The notes beneath the pieces were generated by a model, which was given only the letters and a program-made list of their open reading frames with translations, was not told the origin of the DNA and made no database searches. From CAZMYO01 sp964570525 (GTDB lineage: Bacteria; Patescibacteriota; Patescibacteriia; Magasanikbacterales; GWA2-37-8), in the NCBI GenBank assembly GCA_964570525.1, contig CAZMYO010000066.1:1-17454 (forward strand): a stretch of 17,454 bases of DNA, given 5' to 3'. Shown here piece after piece: positions 11,734-17,454 of this stretch. Position 1 is the stretch's first letter. Each line of letters opens with the position of its first letter. The translations under genes were made by a program, and so were the position numbers.

Positions 11734-13746
11734 ATGAACGTATCTGAACTCGCTCGAAAATTGAGAATCCATCCCCAAAAGCTCTTGCAGGTCCTGCCGG
11801 AGTTTGGTTTTGATATTGGCGCCAAGGCGGTAAAGATAGACGACCGGGTCGCCCAGCAGATTGAGCGGGATTGGAGAAAAATAAAATTTATTTTGGAGCG
11901 AAGGGAGCAGGAAGAAAAAGAAAAGCAGAAAGAACTGGAGAAAGAACAGCGCCGTTCGAGCGGAATTACCGTGGCAATTCCCGCCATCATCACCGTGCGC
12001 GAGCTGGCCGACAAGCTGGCGTTTCCGATGAATAAAATTATTGTTGAATTAATGAAGAACGGAATCCTCGCCACCCAGAACGAAAACATTGACCACGACA
12101 CGGCGGTGCTTTTGGCGCAAGAGCTTGGCTTTACCGTGGAGGATGTTAAGGCCGGGGCAGACGCGGCTCCGAGTGAGCATGTCCAGAGTCTAGAAACGGT
12201 GCTCGCCGAAGACGCCACCACGCCGCGCCCACCGGTGATTGTAATAATGGGTCATGTTGACCACGGCAAGACTCGCTTGCTTGACACCATTCGCAAAACC
12301 AATGTTATGGGCGGCGAAGCCGGCGGCATTACCCAGCATATCGGCGCGTACCAGGTGATCTGGAAAAATCCTAAAACCAAAGAAAACAGTCCGCTTACGT
12401 TTATCGATACGCCCGGCCACGAAGCTTTTACGGTGATGAGAAGCCGCGGCGCGAAAGTGGCCGACATCGCTGTTCTCGTGGTGGCGGCGGACGACAGCGT
12501 CAAACCGCAAACAATAGAAGCTATCAACATTATTAAAGCGGCCAAACTTCCGCTAGTCGTGGCGATCAACAAAATAGATAAGCCCGGCGCCGATCCGACT
12601 CGCGTGCGCAATGATTTGGCGCAGCATAATGTTATTCCCGAAGAGTGGGGCGGCGATGTGCCGGTAGTTGAAATCTCGGCCAAAGATAATTTAAATATAG
12701 ACAAACTGCTTGACACGCTCCTCGTGGTTGCCGATATCCATAATGAAGCCATCAAGGCGAACCCCAATCGGCCGGCCGCCGGCACGGTAATCGAAGCGCA
12801 CGTAAACAAAGGCGAAGGTCCGGTTGCGACCATCTTGGTACAAACCGGCACTTTGCGCGTCAATGACCCCTTAGTTGTTAATGGAGAAATTTACGGTAAA
12901 GCTCGCGCGCTTAAAAATTACCGTGGCGATTCCCTTGAGGCCGCTCCGCCAAGTTGCCCGGTACGTATTTTAGGATTTAAAATCGCGCCTCGGGTGGGAG
13001 ATGTACTCGATGTGAGCAAGGCCCTTACCGCGGGGAAGGTAGATGTGCGCAGCAAACGTTCGGAGCAAACCGGCGCCGAGAAGCAATCGGTCGCCGCCAC
13101 AACGGAAGCGGAAGAAGAGGGGCGAAAGACCCTTAACATTGTTATCAAAGCGGACACGCTTGGCTCCCTCGAAGCCATCATTGGTTCTCTTGAGAATATT
13201 AAAAACGCCGAGGTCGGCATAAAGGTAGTCGGCAAAGGTCTTGGCAACATTACCGCGGATGATGTTTCTTTGGCGCAAACCAGCGGCGCATACCTATTCG
13301 CCTTCAATGTTTCTACTACTCCGGTATCCTTGGAAATGATCCAGAGCGGCAATGTGGCGTTCCATCAATATCGCATTATTTATGATTTGTTGGATAAGGT
13401 AAAAATTGAGCTTGAAAAATTACTTAACCCAGAATTTATCACTACCGAACTCGGCCGAGTTAAAATTTTGGCTATTTTCCGTACCGATAAAAATTCCATG
13501 ATTGCCGGCGGCCGCGTGGAATATGGCAAACTATATAAAGACAGCAAGGCCCGCGTAAAACGCGGCGGCGAAATTATCGGGCTGGGAAAAATTTCTAAGT
13601 TGCAAAGCGGCAAGCAGGATATGTCGGAAGTTCCAGCCGGCAGCGAATGCGGTTTGCAGTTCGACGGAAAATTAAAACTGGAAGTGGACGATGTGATTGA
13701 AGCCTACAAAGAAGAGAAGAAAGAGAAGAAGCTGGTGCTCAGTTAA
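11734..13746 (+). CDS. infB: Translation initiation factor IF-2
   Basis: A 670-aa GTPase that delivers initiator tRNA to the ribosome. There are two IF2_N-like helical modules, at 1-50 (MNVSELARKLRIHPQKLLQVL) and 84-140 (AIITVRELADKLAFPMNKIIVELM), joined by a charged helix EEKEKQKELEKEQRR. The G domain has G1 GHVDHGKT (173-180), a GGITQHIGAY switch region, G3 DTPGHEAF (225-232) with the catalytic histidine, G4 NKID (279-282) and G5 SAKDN (about 317). Domains II-IV follow (NKGEGPVATILVQTGTL, VIKADTLGSLEAI, and the C-terminal barrel ending KEEKKEKKLVLS). It lacks the long N-terminal linker of the E. coli protein (890 aa). It has its own promoter. No terminator is seen before trxA, 51 nt downstream, so the two may be cotranscribed. 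Confidence 0.98.
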   Translation: MNVSELARKLRIHPQKLLQVLPEFGFDIGAKAVKIDDRVAQQIERDWRKIKFILERREQEEKEKQKELEKEQRRSSGITVAIPAIITVRELADKLAFPMNKIIVELMKNGILATQNENIDHDTAVLLAQELGFTVEDVKAGADAAPSEHVQSLETVLAEDATTPRPPVIVIMGHVDHGKTRLLDTIRKTNVMGGEAGGITQHIGAYQVIWKNPKTKENSPLTFIDTPGHEAFTVMRSRGAKVADIAVLVVAADDSVKPQTIEAINIIKAAKLPLVVAINKIDKPGADPTRVRNDLAQHNVIPEEWGGDVPVVEISAKDNLNIDKLLDTLLVVADIHNEAIKANPNRPAAGTVIEAHVNKGEGPVATILVQTGTLRVNDPLVVNGEIYGKARALKNYRGDSLEAAPPSCPVRILGFKIAPRVGDVLDVSKALTAGKVDVRSKRSEQTGAEKQSVAATTEAEEEGRKTLNIVIKADTLGSLEAIIGSLENIKNAEVGIKVVGKGLGNITADDVSLAQTSGAYLFAFNVSTTPVSLEMIQSGNVAFHQYRIIYDLLDKVKIELEKLLNPEFITTELGRVKILAIFRTDKNSMIAGGRVEYGKLYKDSKARVKRGGEIIGLGKISKLQSGKQDMSEVPAGSECGLQFDGKLKLEVDDVIEAYKEEKKEKKLVLS

Positions 13747-13797
13747 AAACGGGTTTATCAAATAAATAATCTTTTAATCTTCTAATCTTCATCGTTT

Positions 13798-14121
13798 ATG
13801 GAAAATATCTTCACCGACGCCAATTTTGAACAAGAGGTGCTTAAATCCGATAAGCCCACTTTCGTTGATTTTTGGGCGCCCTGGTGCGGGCCGTGCCAAA
13901 TGATGGGGCCGATCGTGGAGGAATTGAGTAAAGAAATGGAAGGTAAAAATATTAAAATCGGCAAACTCAATGTTGATGAAAATCCCGATACCGCCGGGCG
14001 CTACAATGTTATGAGTATTCCCACTTTCCTCCTCTTTAAGGGGGGGCAGGTAGTTGACCAGCTCGTCGGCGGCGTCCAAAAGGAAAAACTAAAAGAGATG
14101 ATTGAAAAACATCTTAGCTAA
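13798..14121 (+). CDS. trxA: Thioredoxin
   Basis: A 107-aa cytoplasmic disulfide reductase with the complete thioredoxin fold: VDFWAPWCGPCQMMGPI with the active site C30-G-P-C33, the KLNVDENPDTAGRYNVMSIPTFLLFKGG block with the cis-proline, and QLVGGVQKEKLKEMI at the end. Length is standard. No SD (CATCGTTT precedes the ATG). Upstream lies a threefold TAATCTT repeat (13767-13789 region), without a clear promoter, so expression may come from infB. It converges with rpmB and shares the terminator at 14125-14158. Confidence 0.97.
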   Translation: MENIFTDANFEQEVLKSDKPTFVDFWAPWCGPCQMMGPIVEELSKEMEGKNIKIGKLNVDENPDTAGRYNVMSIPTFLLFKGGQVVDQLVGGVQKEKLKEMIEKHLS

Positions 14122-14124
14122 AAT

Positions 14125-14158
14125 AAAAATCCCCCCGATGCACATCGGAGGGATTTTT
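14125..14158. terminator. Shared terminator of trxA and rpmB
   Basis: AAAAATCC...CCGATG-CA-CATCGG...GGATTTTT stem-loop. It serves trxA on the plus strand and rpmB on the minus strand. The first base pairs on the right overlap the rpmB stop codon. Confidence 0.88.
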
Positions 14159-14336
14159 ATTGGGCCAATTTTTTGTTCAAAGTTCTTCGGCAGGTGGCGC
14201 AGGCTTTAAGGCTTTTGCCATCTATCTTCAGAAGCTGGAGATTGGGTCTTTGGCGGCGCGGTACTTTTACGTTAGAGTGGCTCACGTAATTGGCGCGGAC
14301 AGCGGATTTTCCGCAGATGGTACAAGCTCGACTCAT
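14157..14336 (-). CDS. rpmB: Ribosomal protein L28 (bL28)
   Basis: A 59-aa large-subunit ribosomal protein read on the minus strand. The N-terminus MSRACTICGKSAVRANYVSHSNVKVPRR matches L28, including the SHSN motif after the first zinc-binding pair C5-x2-C8. A second pair C46-x2-C49 (ACATCRRTL) completes a four-cysteine zinc-ribbon form. The middle QRPNLQLLKIDGKSLK is also family-typical. Length is near the usual 60-78. The start at 14336 has no SD (CAACTATT). A consensus promoter at 14398-14426 gives a leader of about 55 nt. Its stop codon overlaps the shared terminator with trxA. Confidence 0.95.
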   Translation of the reverse strand: MSRACTICGKSAVRANYVSHSNVKVPRRQRPNLQLLKIDGKSLKACATCRRTLNKKLAQ

Positions 14337-14397
14337 AATAGTTGAAAGTTAAGTAGGTATAGGATATACTAGGTGAAATGTGTGGCACGTAGCCGTC

Positions 14398-14426
14398 ATT
14401 GTACTTGATCGGTAACTTTTTGTCAA
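14398..14426 (-). promoter_or_regulatory. rpmB promoter TTGACA-17-TACAAT
   Basis: Perfect -35 (14421-14426) and -10 TACAAT (14398-14403) on the minus strand. The -35 is only 3 nt from the start codon of the divergent site-2 protease gene. I see no separate promoter for that gene on the plus strand. Confidence 0.85.
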
Positions 14427-14429
14427 TAT

Positions 14430-15044
14430 ATGGACTTTGTTAACCTCGTTTTTTACTTCCTTATCATTATTCCATCCGCAATCATCCATGAGTACGCCCA
14501 TGGTTGGATGGCCGACCAGCTCGGCGACCCAACCGCGCGTTACGCCGGCCGCCTCACGCTTGATCCCCGGACGCACATCGATCTCTGGGGAACGATTGCG
14601 CTGCCACTGCTCTTGTTTATTGGCACGGGCGGGCGATTTTTGTTTGCCTACGCGAAACCGGTGCCGTACAATCCGTATAATCTAAAAAATCAGAAATGGG
14701 GACCGGCCTTGGTCGGCTTGGCCGGCCCGCTGGCCAATTTCCTTCTGGCTTCTTCGTTTGCCATTCTTCTAAGACTTTTTCCTGCCTCCGCCATCACTCC
14801 ATTTTTAGGAATTATTGTTTATGCCAACGTTCTTCTCGCGGTATTTAATTTATTACCTTTTCCGCCTTTGGACGGCTCAAAAATATTATATGCCATTCTG
14901 CCGGATTCAGCGGCGCGGCTTAAACAGTTTTTGGATCGTTACGGGTTAATGTTCTTGTTCATTTTTATTTTCTTTCTCTTTAGATTTATTTCACCGGTTA
15001 TTGAGTGGGTGTTTCGATTATTGGTTGGGGGGTCGGCGGTATGA
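14430..15044 (+). CDS. Site-2 protease family (M50) membrane metalloprotease
   Basis: A 204-aa intramembrane zinc protease of the M50 family. The catalytic motif HEYAH (H20, E21, H24) lies in the first membrane segment (IIIPSAIIHEYAHGW). The third ligand is D148 in NLLPFPPLDGSKIL. Four to five hydrophobic segments are seen, with no PDZ domain, so it belongs to the short group of standalone proteases related to the spore protease SpoIVFB and archaeal S2P. The substrate is unknown. The ATG at 14430 has no SD. Its stop codon overlaps the next start as ATGA (15041-15044), so translation of the following small gene is likely coupled. Confidence 0.93.
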   Translation: MDFVNLVFYFLIIIPSAIIHEYAHGWMADQLGDPTARYAGRLTLDPRTHIDLWGTIALPLLLFIGTGGRFLFAYAKPVPYNPYNLKNQKWGPALVGLAGPLANFLLASSFAILLRLFPASAITPFLGIIVYANVLLAVFNLLPFPPLDGSKILYAILPDSAARLKQFLDRYGLMFLFIFIFFLFRFISPVIEWVFRLLVGGSAV

Positions 15045-15211
15045 AAAACTATTCTTCCAATCGCGCGCAAAAAGGCAAGACGGCGTATCGCACGCCGAGT
15101 TTGTTTCGCGCTAATAAAGCGCTCAAGGCGGCGGATGTCAGGAGTCGCGTTCAGAATAATAAAAATAATCACATAACACCAAAGTATTATGGCCGCACTA
15201 GTCCCAAATAA
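15041..15211 (+). CDS. 56-aa basic small protein, unknown function
   Basis: A short, strongly basic, hydrophilic protein, MKNYSSNRAQKGKTAYRT continuing to a tail rich in N and K and ending YYGRTSPK. Its charge suggests nucleic-acid or ribosome binding, but no family is recognised. The start overlaps the site-2 protease stop in an ATGA arrangement, and its end overlaps the pyrH start by 23 nt, so the three genes form one translationally linked unit. These overlaps are the main argument that it is real. The same frame is open further upstream into the protease gene, without a better start. Confidence 0.55.
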   Translation: MKNYSSNRAQKGKTAYRTPSLFRANKALKAADVRSRVQNNKNNHITPKYYGRTSPK

Positions 15212-15890
15212 ATTGTTGGTTATTTCTCTCGGCGGATCGCTGATTAGTCCAAAAGAGGGGTTGGACCCTATTTTTTTAAAATCATTTAAAGATTTGATTG
15301 TTACCTTTATAAAAAAAGGATATCGTTTCATTATCGTTACCGGCGGAGGCAATACCGCTCGAGAGTATCAGGCGGCGGCTAAAGAACTGGGCAAGCTCGA
15401 ATCGGATGATATCGACTGGATCGGCATCCACGCCACTCGCCTTAACGCTCATCTTTTGCGCACTATTTTTCGCGCTTTTGCCTACCGAGTGGTAGTGAAA
15501 AACCCAACCAAGAAAGTAGGGTGGGGAAAGCAGAAGATTTTAATTGGCGCGGGCTGGAAACCCGGTTGGTCCACCGATTATGTTTCGGTAAAATTGGCCG
15601 AAGCCTATGGCGCCAAGGTGGTGATAAATATGTCTAACATCGATTATGTTTATAGCCAAGATCCTCGCGCCAATCCCGAGGCCGAAAAAATAAAGAAAAT
15701 CACCTGGGCGGATTTTCGCAAAATAGTCGGGAACAAATGGATGCCGGGAGGAAATTTTCCTTTTGATCCGGTGGCGGCGCGGGCGGCGGAGCGGCTGCAT
15801 TTGATTGTTAAATTTGTAAAAGGCACCAACCTTGTTGCCGTTGCCCAGGCCGTAGAGGGCCAAGTCCACAGCGGAACCATTATCGCGTAA
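15189..15890 (+). CDS. pyrH: UMP kinase, archaeal type
   Basis: A 233-aa amino-acid-kinase-fold enzyme that phosphorylates UMP to UDP in pyrimidine nucleotide synthesis. Landmarks: the phosphate-binding LVISLGGSLI (10-19), FIIVTGGGNTAREY (48-61) with the GGG loop, the UMP-binding region GAGWKPGWSTDYVSVKLAEAYGAK (120-143), the nucleotide-binding MSNIDYVYSQDPR (148-160), and the late motif PFDPVAARAAERL. The STDY form and the short length resemble archaeal UMP kinases more than E. coli PyrH. Other carbamate- or acetylglutamate-kinase-like members are less likely given the WSTD motif. No SD precedes the ATG at 15189. It overlaps the 56-aa gene. Confidence 0.9.
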   Translation: MAALVPNKLLVISLGGSLISPKEGLDPIFLKSFKDLIVTFIKKGYRFIIVTGGGNTAREYQAAAKELGKLESDDIDWIGIHATRLNAHLLRTIFRAFAYRVVVKNPTKKVGWGKQKILIGAGWKPGWSTDYVSVKLAEAYGAKVVINMSNIDYVYSQDPRANPEAEKIKKITWADFRKIVGNKWMPGGNFPFDPVAARAAERLHLIVKFVKGTNLVAVAQAVEGQVHSGTIIA

Positions 15891-15901
15891 ACAAGAAACG
15901 C

Positions 15902-15930
15902 TTGACTAGCTTTATAAAATATAGAATAAT
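15902..15930 (+). promoter_or_regulatory. Promoter TTGACT-17-AATAAT
   Basis: -35 TTGACT (15902-15907) and -10 AATAAT (15925-15930), 17-nt spacer, starting 12 nt after the pyrH stop. A perfect TATAAT at 15947-15952 lacks a suitable -35 but is an alternative. Confidence 0.6.
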
Positions 15931-15989
15931 TCCTTCACTAGCTCATTATAATCTAAACCAGAAAAACCAAACCATAAGAAGAGGTGAAG

Positions 15990-16322
15990 ATGTGCCATGC
16001 ACTGCGTCGGTTTTTCGCCCGGCCGGTCGAACGGCGGGTGGTGGTTCTCGGGCTGGCTATTATCACGCTCAATCTGGTCGACGCGTTTGCGACGCTCTAC
16101 CATCTTGAGCATGGGGCTTCGGAGCTTAACCCGCTAATGCAGGCTGTTCTCCGGCAGGGGCCGGTGTGGTTTCTGGCAGTAAAACACACGCTGGTGGCAG
16201 TGGGAGTCATGGGAATCGCGGCTCATCCCAGGCTGCGGGCCGCGCGCGTAGCGCTGTGGATACTGTTCTCTCTCTACGCGGTGATTGCCGCGTACCAGCT
16301 GTTCCTGTTCTTAGTAGTCTAG
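15990..16322 (+). CDS. DUF5658-like small membrane protein
   Basis: A 110-aa protein with three to four hydrophobic helices. The first conserved block, LGLAIITLNLVDAFATLYHLE then HGASELNPLMQAVL, has the N-x2-D-x3-T and E-x-NPLM pattern of DUF5658 membrane proteins. A second block VWFLAVKHTLVAVGVMGI keeps the conserved lysine. The function of the domain is unknown. The start is at 15990: the SD GAGG (15981-15984, within GAGGTGA) ends 5 nt before the ATG; an in-frame GTG at 15984 overlaps the SD and is unlikely. Third positions are G/C in 25 of the first 35 codons. It is a single-gene unit with promoter upstream and terminator at 16343. Confidence 0.8.
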   Translation: MCHALRRFFARPVERRVVVLGLAIITLNLVDAFATLYHLEHGASELNPLMQAVLRQGPVWFLAVKHTLVAVGVMGIAAHPRLRAARVALWILFSLYAVIAAYQLFLFLVV

Positions 16323-16342
16323 ATCTTTTTGAGTCAATTCTT

Positions 16343-16375
16343 AGCGCCCCGATGTCCATCGGGACGCTTTTTCTT
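16343..16375 (+). terminator. Terminator of the DUF5658-like gene
   Basis: AGCGCCCCGATG-TC-CATCGGGACGCT stem-loop (one mismatch) followed by TTTTTCTTT. The core CGATG-TC-CATCG is shared with the terminator at 5186-5221. Confidence 0.88.
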
Positions 16376-16401
16376 TATGTACGTTTCTGTATTATGGCCT
16401 A

Positions 16402-16430
16402 TTAACAAAACTGGTCTTTTATGGTTTAAT
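16402..16430 (+). promoter_or_regulatory. Promoter TTAACA-17-TTTAAT
   Basis: -35 TTAACA (16402-16407), 17-nt spacer, TTTAAT (16425-16430) preceded by TGG (extended -10). The leader to the ATG at 16460 is about 23 nt and includes the SD. Confidence 0.7.
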
Positions 16431-16459
16431 TATCTCAATTTACATCCAAGGAGGATGTC

Positions 16460-16936
16460 ATGACCAAGATCCGCACCGCGCTCGCTCCCGCTTTCCTGAT
16501 CATCACCGCGCTGGCCGGGTTCTCCGGCTGCGTCCACACCACCAATCTCATCCCCAAGGGGTGGACGGTCGCGATCATAAACGGTGTTCCGCAGGATGTC
16601 GAGCCTACGCCCAATCTCAACGTCAGCAAGCTGAAACTCCGTTCGTTCCTGGTCGAGATGGGGATCAGCGGCGAGGAGATGCGCAAGCGGGCCGTCGAGC
16701 TCAAGTGCAACCTCGGTTTGTCGGACGGCAAGCGCCTGCTTGCCGAGCAGGACAAGATTCCGGCCGAGTTCCGGGGTTTCTACATCCCCCTCACCGGTAC
16801 GCTCCTGCGCGATTCCGTCGGCAACCTCAACGTCCCGTGTCTCTACTTCGTCGTCGACGTCGGCCGGTGGATGCTGACCACCGGCCATCTCGACAACTTT
16901 TGGGACGGCAACGGCCGTCTCGCCTGTAGCGAGTAG
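16460..16936 (+). CDS. Putative lipoprotein, unknown function
   Basis: A 158-aa protein with a lipoprotein signal peptide: basic start MTKIR, hydrophobic core LAPAFLIITALAG, then a lipobox-like FSGC with Cys24 as the likely lipidated residue. The mature part has conserved-looking blocks (LIPKGWTVAIINGVPQDVEP, KLRSFLVEMGISGEEMRKRAVEL, EFRGFYIPLTG, VPCLYFVVDVGRWMLTTGHLDNFW) but matches no family I know. Two further cysteines could form a disulfide or bind metal. The SD AAGGAGG (16448-16454) lies 5 nt before the ATG. Codon use is strikingly GC-rich: 32 of the first 35 codons end in G or C, unlike the housekeeping genes here. This suggests recent transfer or different selection. Confidence 0.75.
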   Translation: MTKIRTALAPAFLIITALAGFSGCVHTTNLIPKGWTVAIINGVPQDVEPTPNLNVSKLKLRSFLVEMGISGEEMRKRAVELKCNLGLSDGKRLLAEQDKIPAEFRGFYIPLTGTLLRDSVGNLNVPCLYFVVDVGRWMLTTGHLDNFWDGNGRLACSE

Positions 16937-16943
16937 AAACCTA

Positions 16944-17035
16944 GGTCCCGCCAAAGGCGGGCAGGCACTTGGACCACCCTCGTCTCGATTTCACCCGTCA
17001 AACGGTGGGGTCGAGCGAGGGTCTGTTCTTTTTAA
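16944..17035 (+). terminator. Compound terminator after the lipoprotein gene
   Basis: First a CCCGCC-AAA-GGCGGG hairpin (16947-16961) enclosed by GGTCC/GGACC. Then a large three-part stem-loop, ACCCTCG/CGAGGGT (16976-16982 and 17016-17022) with inner CTCGA/TCGAG and CACC/GGTG, followed by CTGTTCTTTTT. Confidence 0.82.
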
Positions 17036-17063
17036 AAAGATTAGTTAGACGTTACACACACTA

Positions 17064-17092
17064 TTGACAAGATCCGTATTTTATGATACACT
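17064..17092 (+). promoter_or_regulatory. Promoter TTGACA-17-TACACT
   Basis: Perfect -35 (17064-17069), 17-nt spacer, TACACT (17087-17092) preceded by TGA (extended -10). The predicted start near 17099 leaves a 177-nt leader before the gene at 17276, the longest in the window. Confidence 0.82.
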
Positions 17093-17100
17093 TTGTTGTT

Positions 17101-17154
17101 ATGATAGTGTCGAAACTACAGCTCTTTTTACAACTTTTCCAGCTTTTCTTATAG
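17101..17154 (+). CDS. Possible 17-aa leader peptide
   Basis: An ATG about two bases after the predicted transcription start opens a frame MIVSKLQLFLQLFQLFL then TAG. The peptide has six Leu and three Phe in its last twelve residues. It would be translated as a leaderless message, which fits the SD-less starts of this organism. It precedes two hairpins and the SD of the next gene, an order like that of attenuator leaders. There is no other evidence; chance is possible. Confidence 0.3.
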   Translation: MIVSKLQLFLQLFQLFL

Positions 17155-17180
17155 CTTATTTCACCCAAGTAATCTGCAAG

Positions 17181-17268
17181 GAAGGCTGGGAAATACCCAG
17201 CCAAAACGTGGTAAGCCTTAGGCCCGAGCATTCTACTCGGGTAAGGGGCAGGCCACACACCAAGGAGG
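17181..17268 (+). promoter_or_regulatory. Structured 5' leader with two hairpins before the SD
   Basis: Hairpin 1: GGCTGGG/CCCAGCC (17184-17190 and 17196-17202), loop AAATA. Hairpin 2: CCCGAG/CTCGGG (17223-17228 and 17236-17241), loop CATTCTA. AAGGC (17182-17186) can instead pair with GCCTT (17215-17219), competing with hairpin 1. The perfect SD AAGGAGG is at 17262-17268. It may be a cis-regulatory RNA; no known riboswitch class is recognised. Confidence 0.5.
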
Positions 17269-17275
17269 TGCCATC

Positions 17276-17454
17276 ATGGCACGACCCAAGAGCGAGTTCC
17301 TGAAAGGGTTCGGCAAGGCCTGGGAAGTTTTCCAGGTGATCGTCAACATCGTCCTTGACCTGGGCGGAAGCGATGACGATCTCGCGCGACTCCTGACCGA
17401 CAAGGATCGCGTCAAGCGCATCGGCGAGATCATCGTCGAGCGCCCGAAGGCGGA
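17276..17454 (+). CDS. Unknown soluble protein (3' end outside window)
   Basis: The first 59 residues are visible: MARPKSEFLKGFGKAWEVF, a hydrophobic helix QVIVNIVLDLGG, then an acidic/basic helical part SDDDLARLLTDKDRVKRIGEIIVERPKA. It looks cytoplasmic and helical. I recall similar openings in Patescibacteria genomes but cannot name a family. The ATG at 17276 lies 7 nt after a perfect SD. About 48 of 59 codons end in G or C, again richer than the housekeeping genes. It is the fifth plus-strand member of the strong-promoter, strong-SD class in this window, and the only one with a long structured leader. Confidence 0.7.
   Translation, partial: MARPKSEFLKGFGKAWEVFQVIVNIVLDLGGSDDDLARLLTDKDRVKRIGEIIVERPKA

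Noticed and set aside
12252..12863. Long minus-strand frame opposite infB
   Set aside because: It lies wholly antisense to the GTPase domain of IF-2 and has no promoter or SD; it is a shadow frame.
16430..16954. Minus-strand frame opposite the lipoprotein gene
   Set aside because: GC-rich codons leave several frames open here. Only the plus-strand frame has promoter, SD, signal peptide and lipobox.
17044..17054. 11-mer GTTAGACGTTA matching, in inverse, 128-138 inside the IS481 left end
   Set aside because: Considered as a distant IS end, but it is short and no transposase or matching inverted repeat lies beside it.

Overview
The window most resembles a chromosomal stretch of a Patescibacteria/CPR (candidate phyla radiation) bacterium, probably Parcubacteria-like. 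That placement is an inference. It rests on short, tightly packed genes, housekeeping starts with no Shine-Dalgarno (SD) sequence and short leaders, an archaeal-type UMP kinase, a core set (IF-2, TruB, RNase Y, L28, thioredoxin, HU) mixed with small unrecognised membrane proteins, and many palindromic repeats. No phage, plasmid or CRISPR locus is visible.

Layout. (1) 1-1166: the start of a minus-strand gene with a strong promoter and SD, then an IS481-type insertion sequence. (2) 1167-2640: a tRNA-Glu accessory zone. A plus-strand tRNA-Glu(TTC) carries a 64-nt double-hairpin insert in its D-arm. A membrane protein gene follows, then an intact minus-strand tRNA-Glu and a GIY-YIG nuclease gene flanked by duplicated tRNA-Glu 5' ends. 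One of those ends is split by a second copy of the double-hairpin element. (3) 2645-5930: a MarC-family membrane protein, a small protein, an MFS transporter, two convergent HU genes with a remnant of a third, and a 152-bp palindromic repeat. (4) 5930-10681, all minus strand: RNase Y, a 43-aa gene with its own promoter and terminator, a 567-aa HExxH protein, a small acidic protein and TruB. (5) 10704-11653: two paralogous two-helix membrane protein genes, each with promoter and terminator. (6) 11675-15890: infB, trxA, rpmB (minus strand), a site-2 protease, a 56-aa basic protein and pyrH. (7) 15902-17454: three more small promoter-equipped genes (DUF5658-like membrane protein, lipoprotein, and a partial gene behind a structured leader).

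Two gene populations coexist. Housekeeping genes start with essentially no SD and have mixed third-position base use. A set of small, mostly membrane or exported proteins has near-consensus promoters (TTGACN-17-TANNNT), strong SD sequences, GC-richer codons and often a private terminator. This second population, together with the tRNA-Glu/GIY-YIG/double-hairpin cluster, is the most unusual content of the window.
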